Source: an uncultured Eubacteriales bacterium | Lineage (GTDB): Bacteria; Bacillota; Clostridia; Oscillospirales; Oscillospiraceae | DNA length: 64,000 bases | Assembly (NCBI GenBank): GCA_959602365.1 | Contig: CAUGSS010000001.1 | Span: 1-64,000, forward strand | Direction: 5' to 3' | In this document: in pieces, positions 51,786-60,729 of the stretch | How the letters are laid out: each line of letters begins with the position of its first letter | Numbering within the stretch: position 1 is the first letter of the stretch | Program-made: the position numbers and the translations under genes | The notes under the pieces: generated by a model | The model's input: only the letters and a program-made list of their open reading frames with translations | Databases searched by the model: none | What the model was told of the DNA's origin: nothing

Positions 51786-51814
51786 ATTATATTAAATCAG
51801 ACGCGTTTTGTCAA
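51786..51814 (-). promoter_or_regulatory. Consensus promoter of the tRNA operon
   Basis: On the minus strand TTGACA, 17-nt spacer, TATAAT: a perfect consensus, 38 bp before tRNA-Met. Confidence 0.93.
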
Positions 51815-51862
51815 CAGTTATTTTTAGTTTTTTTCTTTTTTGCCGTCGAGTGATTTGATGCG

Positions 51863-51891
51863 TTGACAAACAGGTAAAACTGTTGTAATGT
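51863..51891 (+). promoter_or_regulatory. Promoter giving a probably leaderless exonuclease mRNA
   Basis: TTGACA, 17-nt spacer, TAATGT; the -10 ends six bases before the ATG at 51898, so transcription should begin at or next to the start codon. Confidence 0.75.
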
Positions 51892-51897
51892 GACAGC

Positions 51898-52950
51898 ATG
51901 AGTTATGTGTTTTTTGATTTGGAATGGAATCAGGGTTATCCCCACGGCGAGGCGGACAAGCTGGATGAGATTATCCAGGTGGGCGCCTATCAGCTGAAAC
52001 AGTGGCAGGCAGAGGGCGAATCGTTCTCTGCCTATGTGCGTCCCACCATCCATAAGAAGCTCCACCACAGGGTGCGCAAGATGCTGCCGCTGGATCAGAA
52101 GGAGCTCTTCCGGGCCCAGCGGTTCCCGGAGGTGGCGGCCGGTTTTTTTGAGTGGTGCGGTGAGCAGGCCGCCTTCTTCACCTGGGGGCCCAGCGATGCC
52201 CAGGTGCTCAAGCGCAATCTGACCTGGTACGGCTTGGAGCGCTATCTCCCGCTGGAGGTCTATGATCTGCAGCGGGCCTTTGACCTGATGATGATGGGGT
52301 CCGACCAGCAGACCGCCCTGAAAGACGCGGTGGAGGCGCTGGGCCTGGCAGAGGAATTGTCATTTCACGACGCGTGCAATGACGCCTTCTATACCGCCTG
52401 TATCGCCGCGGAAATGGTGCGCCGCCTGGGAGAGCTGCCCTCCCGCGGGGAGCTGGAGCGCCGGGAGCAGGAGCTCTATCGCCAGCGCCGGGAGCGGGCT
52501 GCCGGGACGGCATCGGCAGAGCTGGAGCGTATTTTCTGCCAGGAGCCCCCGCTGCTGGACCGGGACTGCGGCAGCTTTGCCGGGGAGGGGGACTGCCTCA
52601 AGAGCCGGGGGGCCCGGGTCTTTCGCTGCCCCAAGTGTGAGAATTGGCTGTGCAACGGCAACTGGTACCAGTTGGGGCACAGCTATGTGGCCCGCAGCCG
52701 CTGCATGGAGCACGGGCGCTTTTACACCATTCTCCATCAGGAGCCCGAGGGGGAGCGCTGGCACGGCCGATGCAGGGTGTTCAATGATGCGGCCTTCCCG
52801 GCGGCCCTGTTCAGCCTGTGCAAGCTGGGCGGAGAGGTCATTGCCGTGCGCAAGCTGCCCAGAAAGCGCAAGCGCACCCGGAAGCGGACCAAAACCATCA
52901 CGGTAAAACCCGCGGAGGCGGCAAGAGAGGAAACAAGACGGGATGACTGA
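51898..52950 (+). CDS. DEDD-type 3'-5' exonuclease with C-terminal zinc-ribbon-like part
   Basis: 350 residues. The N-terminal RNase T/DnaQ-like domain (about 1-175) has motif I DLEWNQ, an Asp-bearing motif II near FTWGPSDAQVLKRN, and motif III FHDACNDAFYT (H...D), giving the DEDDh set. A charged helix follows, then a Cys/His region (about 240-265: CPKCENWLCNGNW... C) that looks like a zinc ribbon, and a basic tail KRKRTRKRTKT. There is no ribosome site before the ATG, in keeping with the leaderless promoter. RNA or DNA as substrate cannot be told. Confidence 0.82.
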   Translation: MSYVFFDLEWNQGYPHGEADKLDEIIQVGAYQLKQWQAEGESFSAYVRPTIHKKLHHRVRKMLPLDQKELFRAQRFPEVAAGFFEWCGEQAAFFTWGPSDAQVLKRNLTWYGLERYLPLEVYDLQRAFDLMMMGSDQQTALKDAVEALGLAEELSFHDACNDAFYTACIAAEMVRRLGELPSRGELERREQELYRQRRERAAGTASAELERIFCQEPPLLDRDCGSFAGEGDCLKSRGARVFRCPKCENWLCNGNWYQLGHSYVARSRCMEHGRFYTILHQEPEGERWHGRCRVFNDAAFPAALFSLCKLGGEVIAVRKLPRKRKRTRKRTKTITVKPAEAAREETRRDD

Positions 52951-52979
52951 GGCGAGGGGCCCCAGTCATCCCGTTTTTT
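52938..52979 (+). terminator. Terminator overlapping the exonuclease stop codon
   Basis: ACGGGATGACTG and CAGTCATCCCGT pair around 13 nt, followed by TTTTT. Confidence 0.88.
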
Positions 52980-53169
52980 ATGTCTCAGGGAATGGCAGCG
53001 CAGGACCACATGGCTGTCCGTCAAAATGACGAAAGGACGTGTAAAATTGACTTATAAAAAGAACTTTTCTTTTTGTAAAATGGTTAAAAATAGGTGAATA
53101 AATGAAAAGATTGTACAAATGGAACAAAAAAATGAAAGCGGCAGGGCGCGAAATGTTGCCCTATGCGAA

Positions 53170-53197
53170 TTGAAAGAAACAGGAAAATCAGTATAAT
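53170..53197 (+). promoter_or_regulatory. Promoter of the small HPr-like gene
   Basis: TTGAAA, 16-nt spacer, TATAAT; leader about 70 nt. The AT-rich 190 bp upstream holds nothing else recognised. Confidence 0.8.
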
Positions 53198-53275
53198 ATA
53201 GGCAAGGTGATCAGCTGAGGACGGCTGAGCACCGGCAACGAAACAGTCGCATCAACATTGATTGGAGGTTTTTCT

Positions 53276-53512
53276 ATGAAGATCAAGAGTTTGCAGGACA
53301 TCAACGCTTTCAAGGAAGCGATCAGCCGCTGCAAGGGCGACGTTTGGCTGGAGTCTGTCTACGGTGACCGCTATAACCTGAAGTCCGCCCTGTCCCAGTA
53401 CATCGCCATGGCCGATCTGCTGCGGGACAAGAACGGAGAGCTGGAGCTGTTTGCCAATCTGCCCGAGGATCAGATGATTCTGATGCACTTCCTGGAGAGC
53501 CTGGAGGACTGA
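53276..53512 (+). CDS. Small HPr-like protein without the phosphorylated histidine
   Basis: 78 residues from ATG 53276 (TTGGAGG 7 nt upstream). Pattern VWLESVYGDRYNLKSALSQYIAMADLLRDKNGELELFANLPEDQMILMHFLESL resembles the second half of the PTS phosphocarrier HPr (DLKSILGLMSL...), but the active-site His region at the N-terminus is missing. Single-gene unit between a good promoter and a terminator, so it is expressed. It may be a regulatory HPr-fold protein; confidence in the family is moderate. Confidence 0.6.
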   Translation: MKIKSLQDINAFKEAISRCKGDVWLESVYGDRYNLKSALSQYIAMADLLRDKNGELELFANLPEDQMILMHFLESLED

Positions 53513-53573
53513 CACGGCCGCGCTTCACAGACCGCGCGCTGCGCCGGGCTGCTGAAGCCTGACCCCAAATCTG

Positions 53574-53606
53574 ACCGGTACGGCATTGACCGTGCCGGTT
53601 TTTTGT
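53574..53606 (+). terminator. Terminator after the HPr-like gene
   Basis: ACCGGTACGG and CCGTGCCGGT (one G-T pair), loop CATTGA, then T6. Confidence 0.85.
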
Positions 53607-53631
53607 ATTTTTGAAAAAACTGTGCTATGAT
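53603..53631 (+). promoter_or_regulatory. Promoter of the phloretin-hydrolase-type gene
   Basis: TTGTAT, 17-nt spacer, TATGAT with extended -10 TGC; the -35 lies in the T-run of the previous terminator. Confidence 0.6.
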
Positions 53632-53732
53632 AGAGGCGCTTATTTTGATTCTATCCCCGCCCGGGCACCCTTCCGGAACAGAGGGGCCCCGGGGCCCCGG
53701 CCCTGGGGAGCGGGAGTACAGGAGGTTTATCC

Positions 53733-54515
53733 ATGGTCACAATCACAGAAGCGGAGCGAAAGCTGCCCTATGCCAAATATTTTGACCGCCCCATGGCGCC
53801 CATCCCGGAGGAAAAGCTGGCCATCTGGAGAGGGCCTGCGGCGGATCCCGCCCTGGCCACGCCCATTGAGCGGCGCAACGACTTCTTGGACGGAGCGGTA
53901 GCGCTGGAGGTGGGCTTTACGGTGGCCCCCAACGGCACCGGCTTTGTGGCCAACTCCACCTTTATGCCCGGGGTGACGGCGGAGATGTTCGACTGGTGGT
54001 TTGGCTGGCACTCGGTGGGCCCTGATCTGCGCTATAAGATCTGGGACAAAGAGGATCACTACTATGCCCGGGCGATGAACCCGGATTATGTGTTGGATCC
54101 CGCTGTGCCCAATCGTGAGAAGACCTGGGGGGTCACCCACGATATTCTGGAGGACATCGGCCTGGGGCCGGATCCCCTGAAGCTGACCTTCCATAAGCCC
54201 TCTGATCTGGGCTATGATATGGCCAAGATCGGCACCCCCACCTGCACCACTATGGTCTGTGCCACCGGGGTCAGCCAGGTGGCCGCGGTGATGACCCACA
54301 AGGCGGTGGAAGAGCCGGGCGGCATCTGGCTGAAATCCCACTTCTGGATGGGCTATGGCATAGATGAACAGGGGCGGCTGGTCAAGCTGCTCCCGGAAGG
54401 GGCCGCTGTTCCGGAGATGGCCCCCAGGGCTCTGTTTGGACACAATATCAAGGAATTTACCAATCTGGCCGCCATCCTCCCGGAGCTGTACGCCGAGGAG
54501 AAAGATCACTGGTAA
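53733..54515 (+). CDS. Phloretin / diacetylphloroglucinol hydrolase family enzyme
   Basis: 260 residues; AGGAGG lies 7 nt before the ATG. It belongs to the zinc C-C hydrolase family of PhlG and Eubacterium ramulus phloretin hydrolase, recognised by FDWWFGWHSVGPDLRYKIWDKEDHY (His93, Glu107, His109) and the C-terminal FGHNIKEF (His236, Glu240), the region of the metal ligands. Phloretin hydrolases split the dihydrochalcone to phloroglucinol and a phenylpropionate, a step of dietary flavonoid breakdown. The acyl-phloroglucinol substrate class is inferred from the family. It has its own promoter and terminator and no flavonoid genes beside it. Confidence 0.85.
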   Translation: MVTITEAERKLPYAKYFDRPMAPIPEEKLAIWRGPAADPALATPIERRNDFLDGAVALEVGFTVAPNGTGFVANSTFMPGVTAEMFDWWFGWHSVGPDLRYKIWDKEDHYYARAMNPDYVLDPAVPNREKTWGVTHDILEDIGLGPDPLKLTFHKPSDLGYDMAKIGTPTCTTMVCATGVSQVAAVMTHKAVEEPGGIWLKSHFWMGYGIDEQGRLVKLLPEGAAVPEMAPRALFGHNIKEFTNLAAILPELYAEEKDHW

Positions 54516-54533
54516 ACAGTCCGGATGGGCCCG

Positions 54534-54578
54534 GCAGCCGCCTGCGAAGCCTCAGGCTTCGCGGACGGCTGCTTTTTT
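54534..54578 (+). terminator. Terminator after the hydrolase gene
   Basis: Outer arms GCAGCCG/CGGCTGC and inner arms GCGAAGCC/GGCTTCGC, then T6. Confidence 0.88.
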
Positions 54579-54681
54579 GCGGGAAAAACAGAATGCATGA
54601 CAACTTTGACACAACTCTGTGATACAATAGGGCGAAAGAGAGCGATGCCGGCCCGGCGGCCGGGAGAAAGAAGAGAGAACA

Positions 54682-55362
54682 ATGGTGCACATTTTAATTG
54701 TAGAGGATGACGCGGCGATCTCCAATCTGATCCGGAGCACGCTGCAGGGGGAGGGCTACCAGTGTACCTGCGCCCTGGACGGAAAGACCGGAGCGGACCT
54801 GCTGGACAGCGGCCGCTGGGATCTGGTGCTGCTGGACCTGATGCTCCCGGAGATCAGCGGGTACGACCTGTTGGAGTATATTCAGCCCATGGAGATTCCG
54901 GTGATTGTCATCTCGGCCATGGGCCAGGTGCAGGACCGGATCCGGGGGCTGAAGATGGGAGCGGACGATTACCTGGTGAAGCCCTTTCAGATCGGAGAGC
55001 TGGTGGCCCGGGTGGAGTCTGTGCTGCGCCGCACCGGCCGCGCCTCCCGGCGGATTACCTGCGGCGACGTGACGCTGGATTTGGAATCCCGCACGGTGGA
55101 GAAGGCGGGGGCGCCGGTCTCCCTCACCGTAAAGGAGTTTGACCTGCTGGCCACCCTGGTCCGCCACCGCAATGTGGCCCTGACCCGCTGCTATCTCTAT
55201 GAGACGGTGTGGGGGGAGGAGTACCTGGGGGAGACCCGGACACTGGACAGCCACATCCAGCGCCTGCGCAAGAAATTGGACTGGAATGACACCATTCAGA
55301 CCGTGTTCCGCATTGGTTACCGGCTGTGCGCCCCCCAGGATACCGGGGCGGAGGAGCGGTGA
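54682..55362 (+). CDS. OmpR/PhoB-family response regulator
   Basis: 226 residues. Receiver with EDD at 9-11, phospho-acceptor Asp52 in LLDLMLP and Lys in LVKPFQ; winged-helix domain about 125-222 ending TVFRIGYRL. It begins a four-gene run with a histidine kinase 27 bp downstream, an unknown anchored protein and a C39-like peptidase. The whole reads as a signal-response operon at the cell surface. Confidence 0.94.
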   Translation: MVHILIVEDDAAISNLIRSTLQGEGYQCTCALDGKTGADLLDSGRWDLVLLDLMLPEISGYDLLEYIQPMEIPVIVISAMGQVQDRIRGLKMGADDYLVKPFQIGELVARVESVLRRTGRASRRITCGDVTLDLESRTVEKAGAPVSLTVKEFDLLATLVRHRNVALTRCYLYETVWGEEYLGETRTLDSHIQRLRKKLDWNDTIQTVFRIGYRLCAPQDTGAEER

Positions 55363-55389
55363 CGGCGGGAACGGGATGAGGAGGCTGAC

Positions 55390-56817
55390 ATGAAATTTTT
55401 TGCCAAGTTGTTCCTCTGCACCCTGCTGATCCTCACCGCAGCCCTGGCGGCGGCGGAGTATTTCACGGTATCCACCAGCCTGTCCAACGCGGTGGAGCAC
55501 CAGGTGGAGAACGGACTGCAGCAGCACCAGCTGGTGAAATACGCCATTCAGTCCGGGATCCTCAACGCCAGCCGGACCTCCCCGGTGGAGGAGAGCACCC
55601 TGGAGGATGTGGCCCAACAGACCGCCGAGGCCATGTCGGTGGAGCTCAGTCTGGCCCCCGCCGGAGGGGAGCCGGTGTACTCCAATGTGGCGGAAGGGCT
55701 GGAGGGAAGCGCCGGAGAGGAGGGCGTAATCCGCTATCAGATCCAGGAGCGGCAGGGAGCCTCCGCCGGAGCGGACGGCCTGATCTCCAACTGGCTGGTG
55801 GTGACCAGCGCCTTCAGCCAGAGCGGCTATTCTCTGGAGCTCACCACGGTGGAAAATATGAGCGGCGTGTTTGCGGAGGCGGAGCAATTGCAGCGCCGCT
55901 GCCAACTGGTGTTTTTGGCGGCCAGCCTGGCCGGCTCGCTGCTGATGCTGCTGCTATCCTGGCTGCTGACCCGGCCCATCAAGCGGCTGGAGCGGGCCAG
56001 CCGGGCCTTTGCCCGGGGCGACTTTACCCGGCGGATCCCCAGCCGCTCCCGGGATGAGATCGGCGATCTGACCCGGACCTACAACTGGATGGCGGACACC
56101 ATCGAGGGCAAGATCGAGGAGCTGGAGCTGGCGGTGCGCCAGCGGGAGGATTTCGTGGCGGCCTTCGCCCACGAGCTGAAAACCCCCATGACCAGCATCA
56201 TCGGCTATGCGGATACCATTTATCAAAAGAAGCTCACCCCGGCCCAGATCCATGAGGCGGCGGGGTATATCCTCAATGAGGGGATGCGGCTGGAATCCCT
56301 GTCCTTCAAGCTGATGGAGCTGATCACCCTGGACCGGCAGGATTTTCTGCTGGAGGAGATGGATCTGGGGCAGCTGCTGCGGGATGTGGAGGAGACTGCC
56401 TTCCCGGCGGCCCTGAAGCGGCGAGTGAAGGTCTCCTTTACCTGGGAGCCCGGCTATGCCCGGGTGGAGTATGATCTGTTCAAAACCCTGCTCTTAAACC
56501 TGCTGGACAACGCCTTCAAATCCGGGGGGACCCGGGTCCGGGTCACCGGCCAGGTAGAGGGGGACCGCTATTTGATCCGGATTGATGATGATGGCCGGGG
56601 CATTCCGGCCGACCAGCTGAGCCGGATCACCGAGGCCTTTTATATGGTGGACAAGTCCCGGTCCCGGCGGGAGCATGGAGCCGGTCTGGGGCTGGCCCTG
56701 TGCGCCAGAATTGCCGCCATCCATGGGGCCCGGTTGGAATATGATTCGGAGGAGGGCCAGGGTACCACCGTGGCCATCGGATTGCCCGTCTGTGACCGGG
56801 AGGAGGAAGGGGAATGA
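55390..56817 (+). CDS. Membrane sensor histidine kinase
   Basis: 475 residues. Membrane helices near 5-25 and 172-193 enclose a 145-residue extracellular sensor; HAMP about 193-247; HisKA with His261 in FAHELKTPMTSIIGY; HATPase about 360-472 with LLNLLDNAFKSG, DDGRGIP and GAGLGLALC. It partners the regulator just upstream. The ATGA overlap with the next gene couples it to an unknown membrane-anchored protein that may feed the sensor. Confidence 0.94.
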   Translation: MKFFAKLFLCTLLILTAALAAAEYFTVSTSLSNAVEHQVENGLQQHQLVKYAIQSGILNASRTSPVEESTLEDVAQQTAEAMSVELSLAPAGGEPVYSNVAEGLEGSAGEEGVIRYQIQERQGASAGADGLISNWLVVTSAFSQSGYSLELTTVENMSGVFAEAEQLQRRCQLVFLAASLAGSLLMLLLSWLLTRPIKRLERASRAFARGDFTRRIPSRSRDEIGDLTRTYNWMADTIEGKIEELELAVRQREDFVAAFAHELKTPMTSIIGYADTIYQKKLTPAQIHEAAGYILNEGMRLESLSFKLMELITLDRQDFLLEEMDLGQLLRDVEETAFPAALKRRVKVSFTWEPGYARVEYDLFKTLLLNLLDNAFKSGGTRVRVTGQVEGDRYLIRIDDDGRGIPADQLSRITEAFYMVDKSRSRREHGAGLGLALCARIAAIHGARLEYDSEEGQGTTVAIGLPVCDREEEGE

Positions 56818-57704
56818 GCGTGGGCGTATGGTTCCGCCGCTGGCTGCTGCCGGTGCTGCTGGCGGTGTGTATGCTGGCCCTGGGGGCCCTGGTGCCCGGT
56901 TATCTGCTGGATCGTCAGGAGCGGGAACTGCTCCAGAGTACCAACACGGTGCCGGTCAGCGATGTGCGGCCCTATGGAGAGAACTACGATCAGATCAAAG
57001 CAGGGCTCCTGGCGGCCCTGGAGGTGGTACGCGACGGCTATTATCAGGAGGGCACGCTGTCGGAGGACTACTGGGAGTCGGGAGAAGGCAGCCAGACAAT
57101 GGAAGGATTCAATGATTTTTTGATTCGATGGGCCGGGGAGAGCCAGCAGCCCTGGCTGGAACGGCTGGCCGCCTCGGATCTGCAAAATCCAAACCTGGTG
57201 GCCGGCGCTGACGGCCAGGAGGATTTCTCGGCGGTGATGCTGGAGCGTTGGTCGGAGACGGAGGGAAATTCCCAGACCTGGACGCTGGCGGTGACCTCCA
57301 CGGCGGGCATCCCGGTCCAGATGGAGTTCTGGGTGAGTCCCCAGGAAGGGTATCTCAGCCCTCAGGCCCTGTGGGACGGTCTGCTGGCCGCCTACTGGGA
57401 GAGCTGCGGCCTCACCTTTGGCCCTCTCCAGGTGACGGAAGGCCCCACCCAGAACGGCACCTTTGACGAGGAGACCTTCCGGGCGGGGGTGGAGTACTTT
57501 GACTGGGGAGACTCAGGGATGGAGGCCTACGCCGGCTTTTCCGCTGTGAGCAGCGATTTGTCTTTTGAGCTATCCCTGTGGATTGTGGCCTACGGGTCGG
57601 AGGACGGACTGGGTACCTGGGACCTGGTCGTTCAGCTATGGGAGACAGAAGAGGAATTGACAGGCGGTAGTTCACAAGTTTACAATAATGACACAAGCTG
57701 GTGA
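56814..57704 (+). CDS. Unknown membrane-anchored extracellular protein coupled to a histidine kinase
   Basis: 296 residues. A signal-anchor helix (about 8-30, no lipobox Cys at a good position) leads to an acidic extracytoplasmic domain rich in Trp, Gly and Glu with no recognised family. Its start overlaps the kinase stop by ATGA, so expression is linked. Accessory proteins in this place often modulate the sensor; no motif shows it here. A C39-like peptidase gene follows 75 bp later. Confidence 0.75.
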   Translation: MSVGVWFRRWLLPVLLAVCMLALGALVPGYLLDRQERELLQSTNTVPVSDVRPYGENYDQIKAGLLAALEVVRDGYYQEGTLSEDYWESGEGSQTMEGFNDFLIRWAGESQQPWLERLAASDLQNPNLVAGADGQEDFSAVMLERWSETEGNSQTWTLAVTSTAGIPVQMEFWVSPQEGYLSPQALWDGLLAAYWESCGLTFGPLQVTEGPTQNGTFDEETFRAGVEYFDWGDSGMEAYAGFSAVSSDLSFELSLWIVAYGSEDGLGTWDLVVQLWETEEELTGGSSQVYNNDTSW

Positions 57705-57779
57705 AGAATCGGAAACATACATCTGCTATCCTATTCCTCGAGGTCATCAGAACCTCGCCACAGAGATGGGGGTGCTTTC

Positions 57780-58745
57780 ATGGCGTACACAGATCGATGG
57801 GAGGATTCGGAGCGGGAAAGCCGCCCCGATTTTGCAGAGAACTGGGAAGAGGAGTGGGAGGAAGAATGGGACGAGCCACCCCGGCGGAAAGCTGTCCGCC
57901 GACGCCGGAGAAGCAGTGGTCTGCGGTACAGCCTGAATCTGGTGATCGCTGTTTTGATGATCTGTCTCAGCGCGGCTCTCTGTCTGGGCCGCATTCTGTC
58001 TGGACCCGCCCAGGAGGAGCAGGAGGACGTCACAGCAGGAGGCGGCGGCTATACCACGCCGGACTTGTCGGAAGATGCCGACCAGGAGGATCAAAACGCC
58101 CAGATGTTACAGGAGATTTTGAATCATCCTGAGGTCTACCCTCAGGACCTTCGGGACCTGGCGCAAAAAAATCCTGAAGCATTGGAGTATGTCTGTCAAT
58201 ATCCCCAACGCAAGGACCAGACCACTGAAATTGACTTAAGTGCGGAGGCTGCCTCGGGAGAAATTCCGCTGCTGCTGCAATGGGATGCCCGCTGGGGCTA
58301 TCAGAGCTACGGCAGCGGCCTGATCGGCTACACCGGCTGCGGCCCCACCTGTATGTCCATGGTGGCCATCTATCTCACCGGGAATGCGGACTATGACCCC
58401 GCCACGGTGGCCGAGTATGCCCAGACCGAGGGATATTACGCCGAGGGGAGCGGGACGGATTGGGAGTTTATGAACCAGGGATGTGCCGGCTTTGGCCTGC
58501 AGTCCGAAGTGCTTCCCCTGGATGAGGGGCGGATGACCACCGCCCTGGATGAGGGCAGGCCCCTGATCTGCGCCATGGGCCCGGGAGACTTTACCGATAA
58601 CGGCCATTTTATCGTCGTTACCGGCTATACCGGCCAGGGCTTTACCATCCGTGATCCCAACAGTCCCCAGCGCAGCGCCCAGGTGTGGAGCTTTGATCAG
58701 CTCAGCGGGCAGATCAAGAATATCTGGGCTTTTTCCAAGGCATAA
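57780..58745 (+). CDS. Membrane-anchored C39-like cysteine peptidase
   Basis: 321 residues. A highly charged cytoplasmic N-terminus (about 1-50, EEEWEEEWDEPPRRKAVRRRRR) precedes one membrane helix (about 52-75), a linker, and a Peptidase_C39_2 domain (about 160-320). QWDARWG supplies the oxyanion Gln region, GCGPTCMSM the catalytic Cys (first Cys, after G of TGCGPT), DNGHFIVVTGY the His and IRDPNS the Asp. Such enzymes act outside the membrane on peptides or wall proteins. It is the last gene of the second two-component cluster. Confidence 0.85.
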   Translation: MAYTDRWEDSERESRPDFAENWEEEWEEEWDEPPRRKAVRRRRRSSGLRYSLNLVIAVLMICLSAALCLGRILSGPAQEEQEDVTAGGGGYTTPDLSEDADQEDQNAQMLQEILNHPEVYPQDLRDLAQKNPEALEYVCQYPQRKDQTTEIDLSAEAASGEIPLLLQWDARWGYQSYGSGLIGYTGCGPTCMSMVAIYLTGNADYDPATVAEYAQTEGYYAEGSGTDWEFMNQGCAGFGLQSEVLPLDEGRMTTALDEGRPLICAMGPGDFTDNGHFIVVTGYTGQGFTIRDPNSPQRSAQVWSFDQLSGQIKNIWAFSKA

Positions 58746-58769
58746 TCCCAGTACATACAGGCGATTGCA

Positions 58770-58804
58770 GACGCAGGTGCGCCCAGAGAGGGCGCGCCTG
58801 CGTC
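58770..58804 (+). terminator. Terminator after the C39-like peptidase gene
   Basis: GACGCAGGTGCGCCC and GGGCGCGCCTGCGTC pair (one T-G pair) around AGAGA; weak T-run. Confidence 0.75.
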
Positions 58805-59080
58805 GCTTTGCTGAAACAAGATGGATTTTCTTGGTATTTCAAGGAAGGAAATAGTGAAGAAAAAACCGCTGTTTTATTATAAAACCGGTATAAAAATGCG
58901 AATAATATAATATTACTAAGCAGTTAGTAGTATTTAGTTTTGAGTAAAAAAATTCTGTTTTGAGAACTGGCGGCCGCTGTAAACCAATTTTTTTGTTAAA
59001 AAAGTTACAAACTCGTTGCTTTACACTGTAACATCAAACAAAAAAGCGTGACTTTTGAGTATGAAAACTGTACATTTTGC

Positions 59081-59109
59081 TTGCATTTGCGCGGCGGAGG
59101 AGATATAAT
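59081..59109 (+). promoter_or_regulatory. Promoter of the sugar ABC transporter operon
   Basis: TTGCAT, 17-nt spacer, TATAAT, 66 nt before the TTG start. Confidence 0.75.
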
Positions 59110-59175
59110 AAACACGTTCCAAAAAGCTGCTTTTGCAAAGAAGCAATGAAAGGGAAAAAAGGGGGGTGCTTGAGC

Positions 59176-60729
59176 TTGAGTAAAGGCGATACGTTTATTG
59201 AGCTCAAAGACATTGTCAAGCTGTTTCCCGGTGTACGGGCGCTGGACGGCGTCTCTTTCGAGATAAGAGAGGGCGAAGTCCATTCCCTGTGCGGCGAGAA
59301 CGGCGCTGGCAAATCCACACTGATCAAGGTGATGACCGGTGTCCACCAGCGGGACGGCGGCGATTACCTGATCGACGGCAAGTCCGTCAACTTCAGCTCC
59401 ACCACAGAGGGCATCGCCGCCGGCGTGTCCTGCGTGTACCAGGAGCTGTCCATCGCGCCACAGCTGGACGTGGCGCAGAACCTGTTCATCGGCAACCTGC
59501 CCATGAAGGGCGGCCTGGTGGACCACAAGACCCTGTACGCCAAGACGGCGGAGATCCTCAAAGAGCTGGACATGAACATCTCGCCCCGCACCATCGCCGG
59601 CGACCTGTCCGTGGGCCAGCAGCAGATGATCGAGATCGGCCGGGCCCTGACCCGGAACGCCCGGCTCATCATCATGGACGAACCCACCTCGTCCCTGTCC
59701 GAGGCGGAGACCGAGACCCTGTTCAACGTCATCCGCAAGCTGGTGGACCGGAACATCGCCATCATCTACATCAGCCACAAGCTGGACGAGGTCATGTTCC
59801 TCTCCGACCGGATCACCGTCATCCGGGACGGCAAGAACATCATCAGCAAGGACAAGGACCAGTTCACCCAGGATGAGCTGATCGCCAACATGATCGGCCG
59901 CCCCCTGGAAAACCTCTATCTGAAGGAGCCCGCCGAGATCACCACCCCCATGCTGGAGGTCAAAAACCTGACCCGCAAGGGCGTGTTCCAGGACATCTCC
60001 TTCACCGTCCGCAAGGGCGAGGTCGTGGGCTTCTTCGGCCTGGTGGGCGCCGGCCGCAGCGAGATCATGCGGGCCATTTTCGGCGTCGACAAGTATGACT
60101 CCGGCGAGGTGCTGGTGGACGGCAAGAAGCTCCACGGCGGCAATCCCGCCTCCGCCATCTCCGCGGGCATCGGCTTCTGCACCGAGGACCGGAAGAAGGA
60201 GGGACTGGCCCTGCGGCTGTCCATCCTGCTGAATATGACCCTGGTCCGCCTGCCCCTGCTCAGCAAGCTGGGCGTGATCCAGCGGAAGGCCCAGCGGGCC
60301 GCCGCCGACGAGTACATGAAATCCATCTCCATCAAGGCCCCCTCGGTCAACCAGCTGGTGGGCAACCTCTCCGGCGGTAACCAGCAGAAGGTGGTCGTGG
60401 CCAAGTGGCTGATGATGAACCCCAAGGTGCTCATCGTGGATGAGCCCACCCGGGGCATCGACGTGGGTTCCAAGTCGGAAATCTACGGCCTGCTCAGCGA
60501 CCTGGCCAAGCAGGGAATGGCCATCATCGTGGTCTCCTCCGAGATCGAAGAGATCATGGGTGTCTGCGACAGCGTGGTCACCATCTTTGAGGGCAAGAAG
60601 ACCGCCCAGCTGGATATTACCCCGGAGCTGACCAGAGAAGAAGTTTTGGCCAACGCACTGGGCGGCAATTTCCATGCGGACTTCCACGAGGAACTGGAAG
60701 CGAGAAAGGAGGCGGAGGAGAATGTCTGA
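59176..60729 (+). CDS. CUT2-type sugar ABC transporter, tandem ATPase
   Basis: 517 residues from TTG 59176, preferred because GGGGGG lies nine bases upstream and the family begins near MSKGDTFIELKDI; the ATG at 59146 has no ribosome site. Two ABC domains: GENGAGKSTL, LSVGQQQMIEI and MDEPTSSL, then a degenerate second P-loop GLVGAGRSEI with LSGGNQQKVVVAKWL and VDEPTRGID, as in RbsA/MglA. It energises import of a monosaccharide or nucleoside-like substrate by the two permeases downstream. First gene of a four-gene operon. Confidence 0.94.
   Translation: MSKGDTFIELKDIVKLFPGVRALDGVSFEIREGEVHSLCGENGAGKSTLIKVMTGVHQRDGGDYLIDGKSVNFSSTTEGIAAGVSCVYQELSIAPQLDVAQNLFIGNLPMKGGLVDHKTLYAKTAEILKELDMNISPRTIAGDLSVGQQQMIEIGRALTRNARLIIMDEPTSSLSEAETETLFNVIRKLVDRNIAIIYISHKLDEVMFLSDRITVIRDGKNIISKDKDQFTQDELIANMIGRPLENLYLKEPAEITTPMLEVKNLTRKGVFQDISFTVRKGEVVGFFGLVGAGRSEIMRAIFGVDKYDSGEVLVDGKKLHGGNPASAISAGIGFCTEDRKKEGLALRLSILLNMTLVRLPLLSKLGVIQRKAQRAAADEYMKSISIKAPSVNQLVGNLSGGNQQKVVVAKWLMMNPKVLIVDEPTRGIDVGSKSEIYGLLSDLAKQGMAIIVVSSEIEEIMGVCDSVVTIFEGKKTAQLDITPELTREEVLANALGGNFHADFHEELEARKEAEENV

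Larger units (their letters stand above)
58746..59175. other. Gap with terminator, AT-rich DNA and the sugar-transporter promoter
   Basis: A terminator lies at 58770-58804. From 58830 to 59080 the DNA is strongly AT-rich with no gene and a weak repeat GTTAC...GTAAC (about 59004-59033). It ends with the promoter at 59081-59109. Confidence 0.6.
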
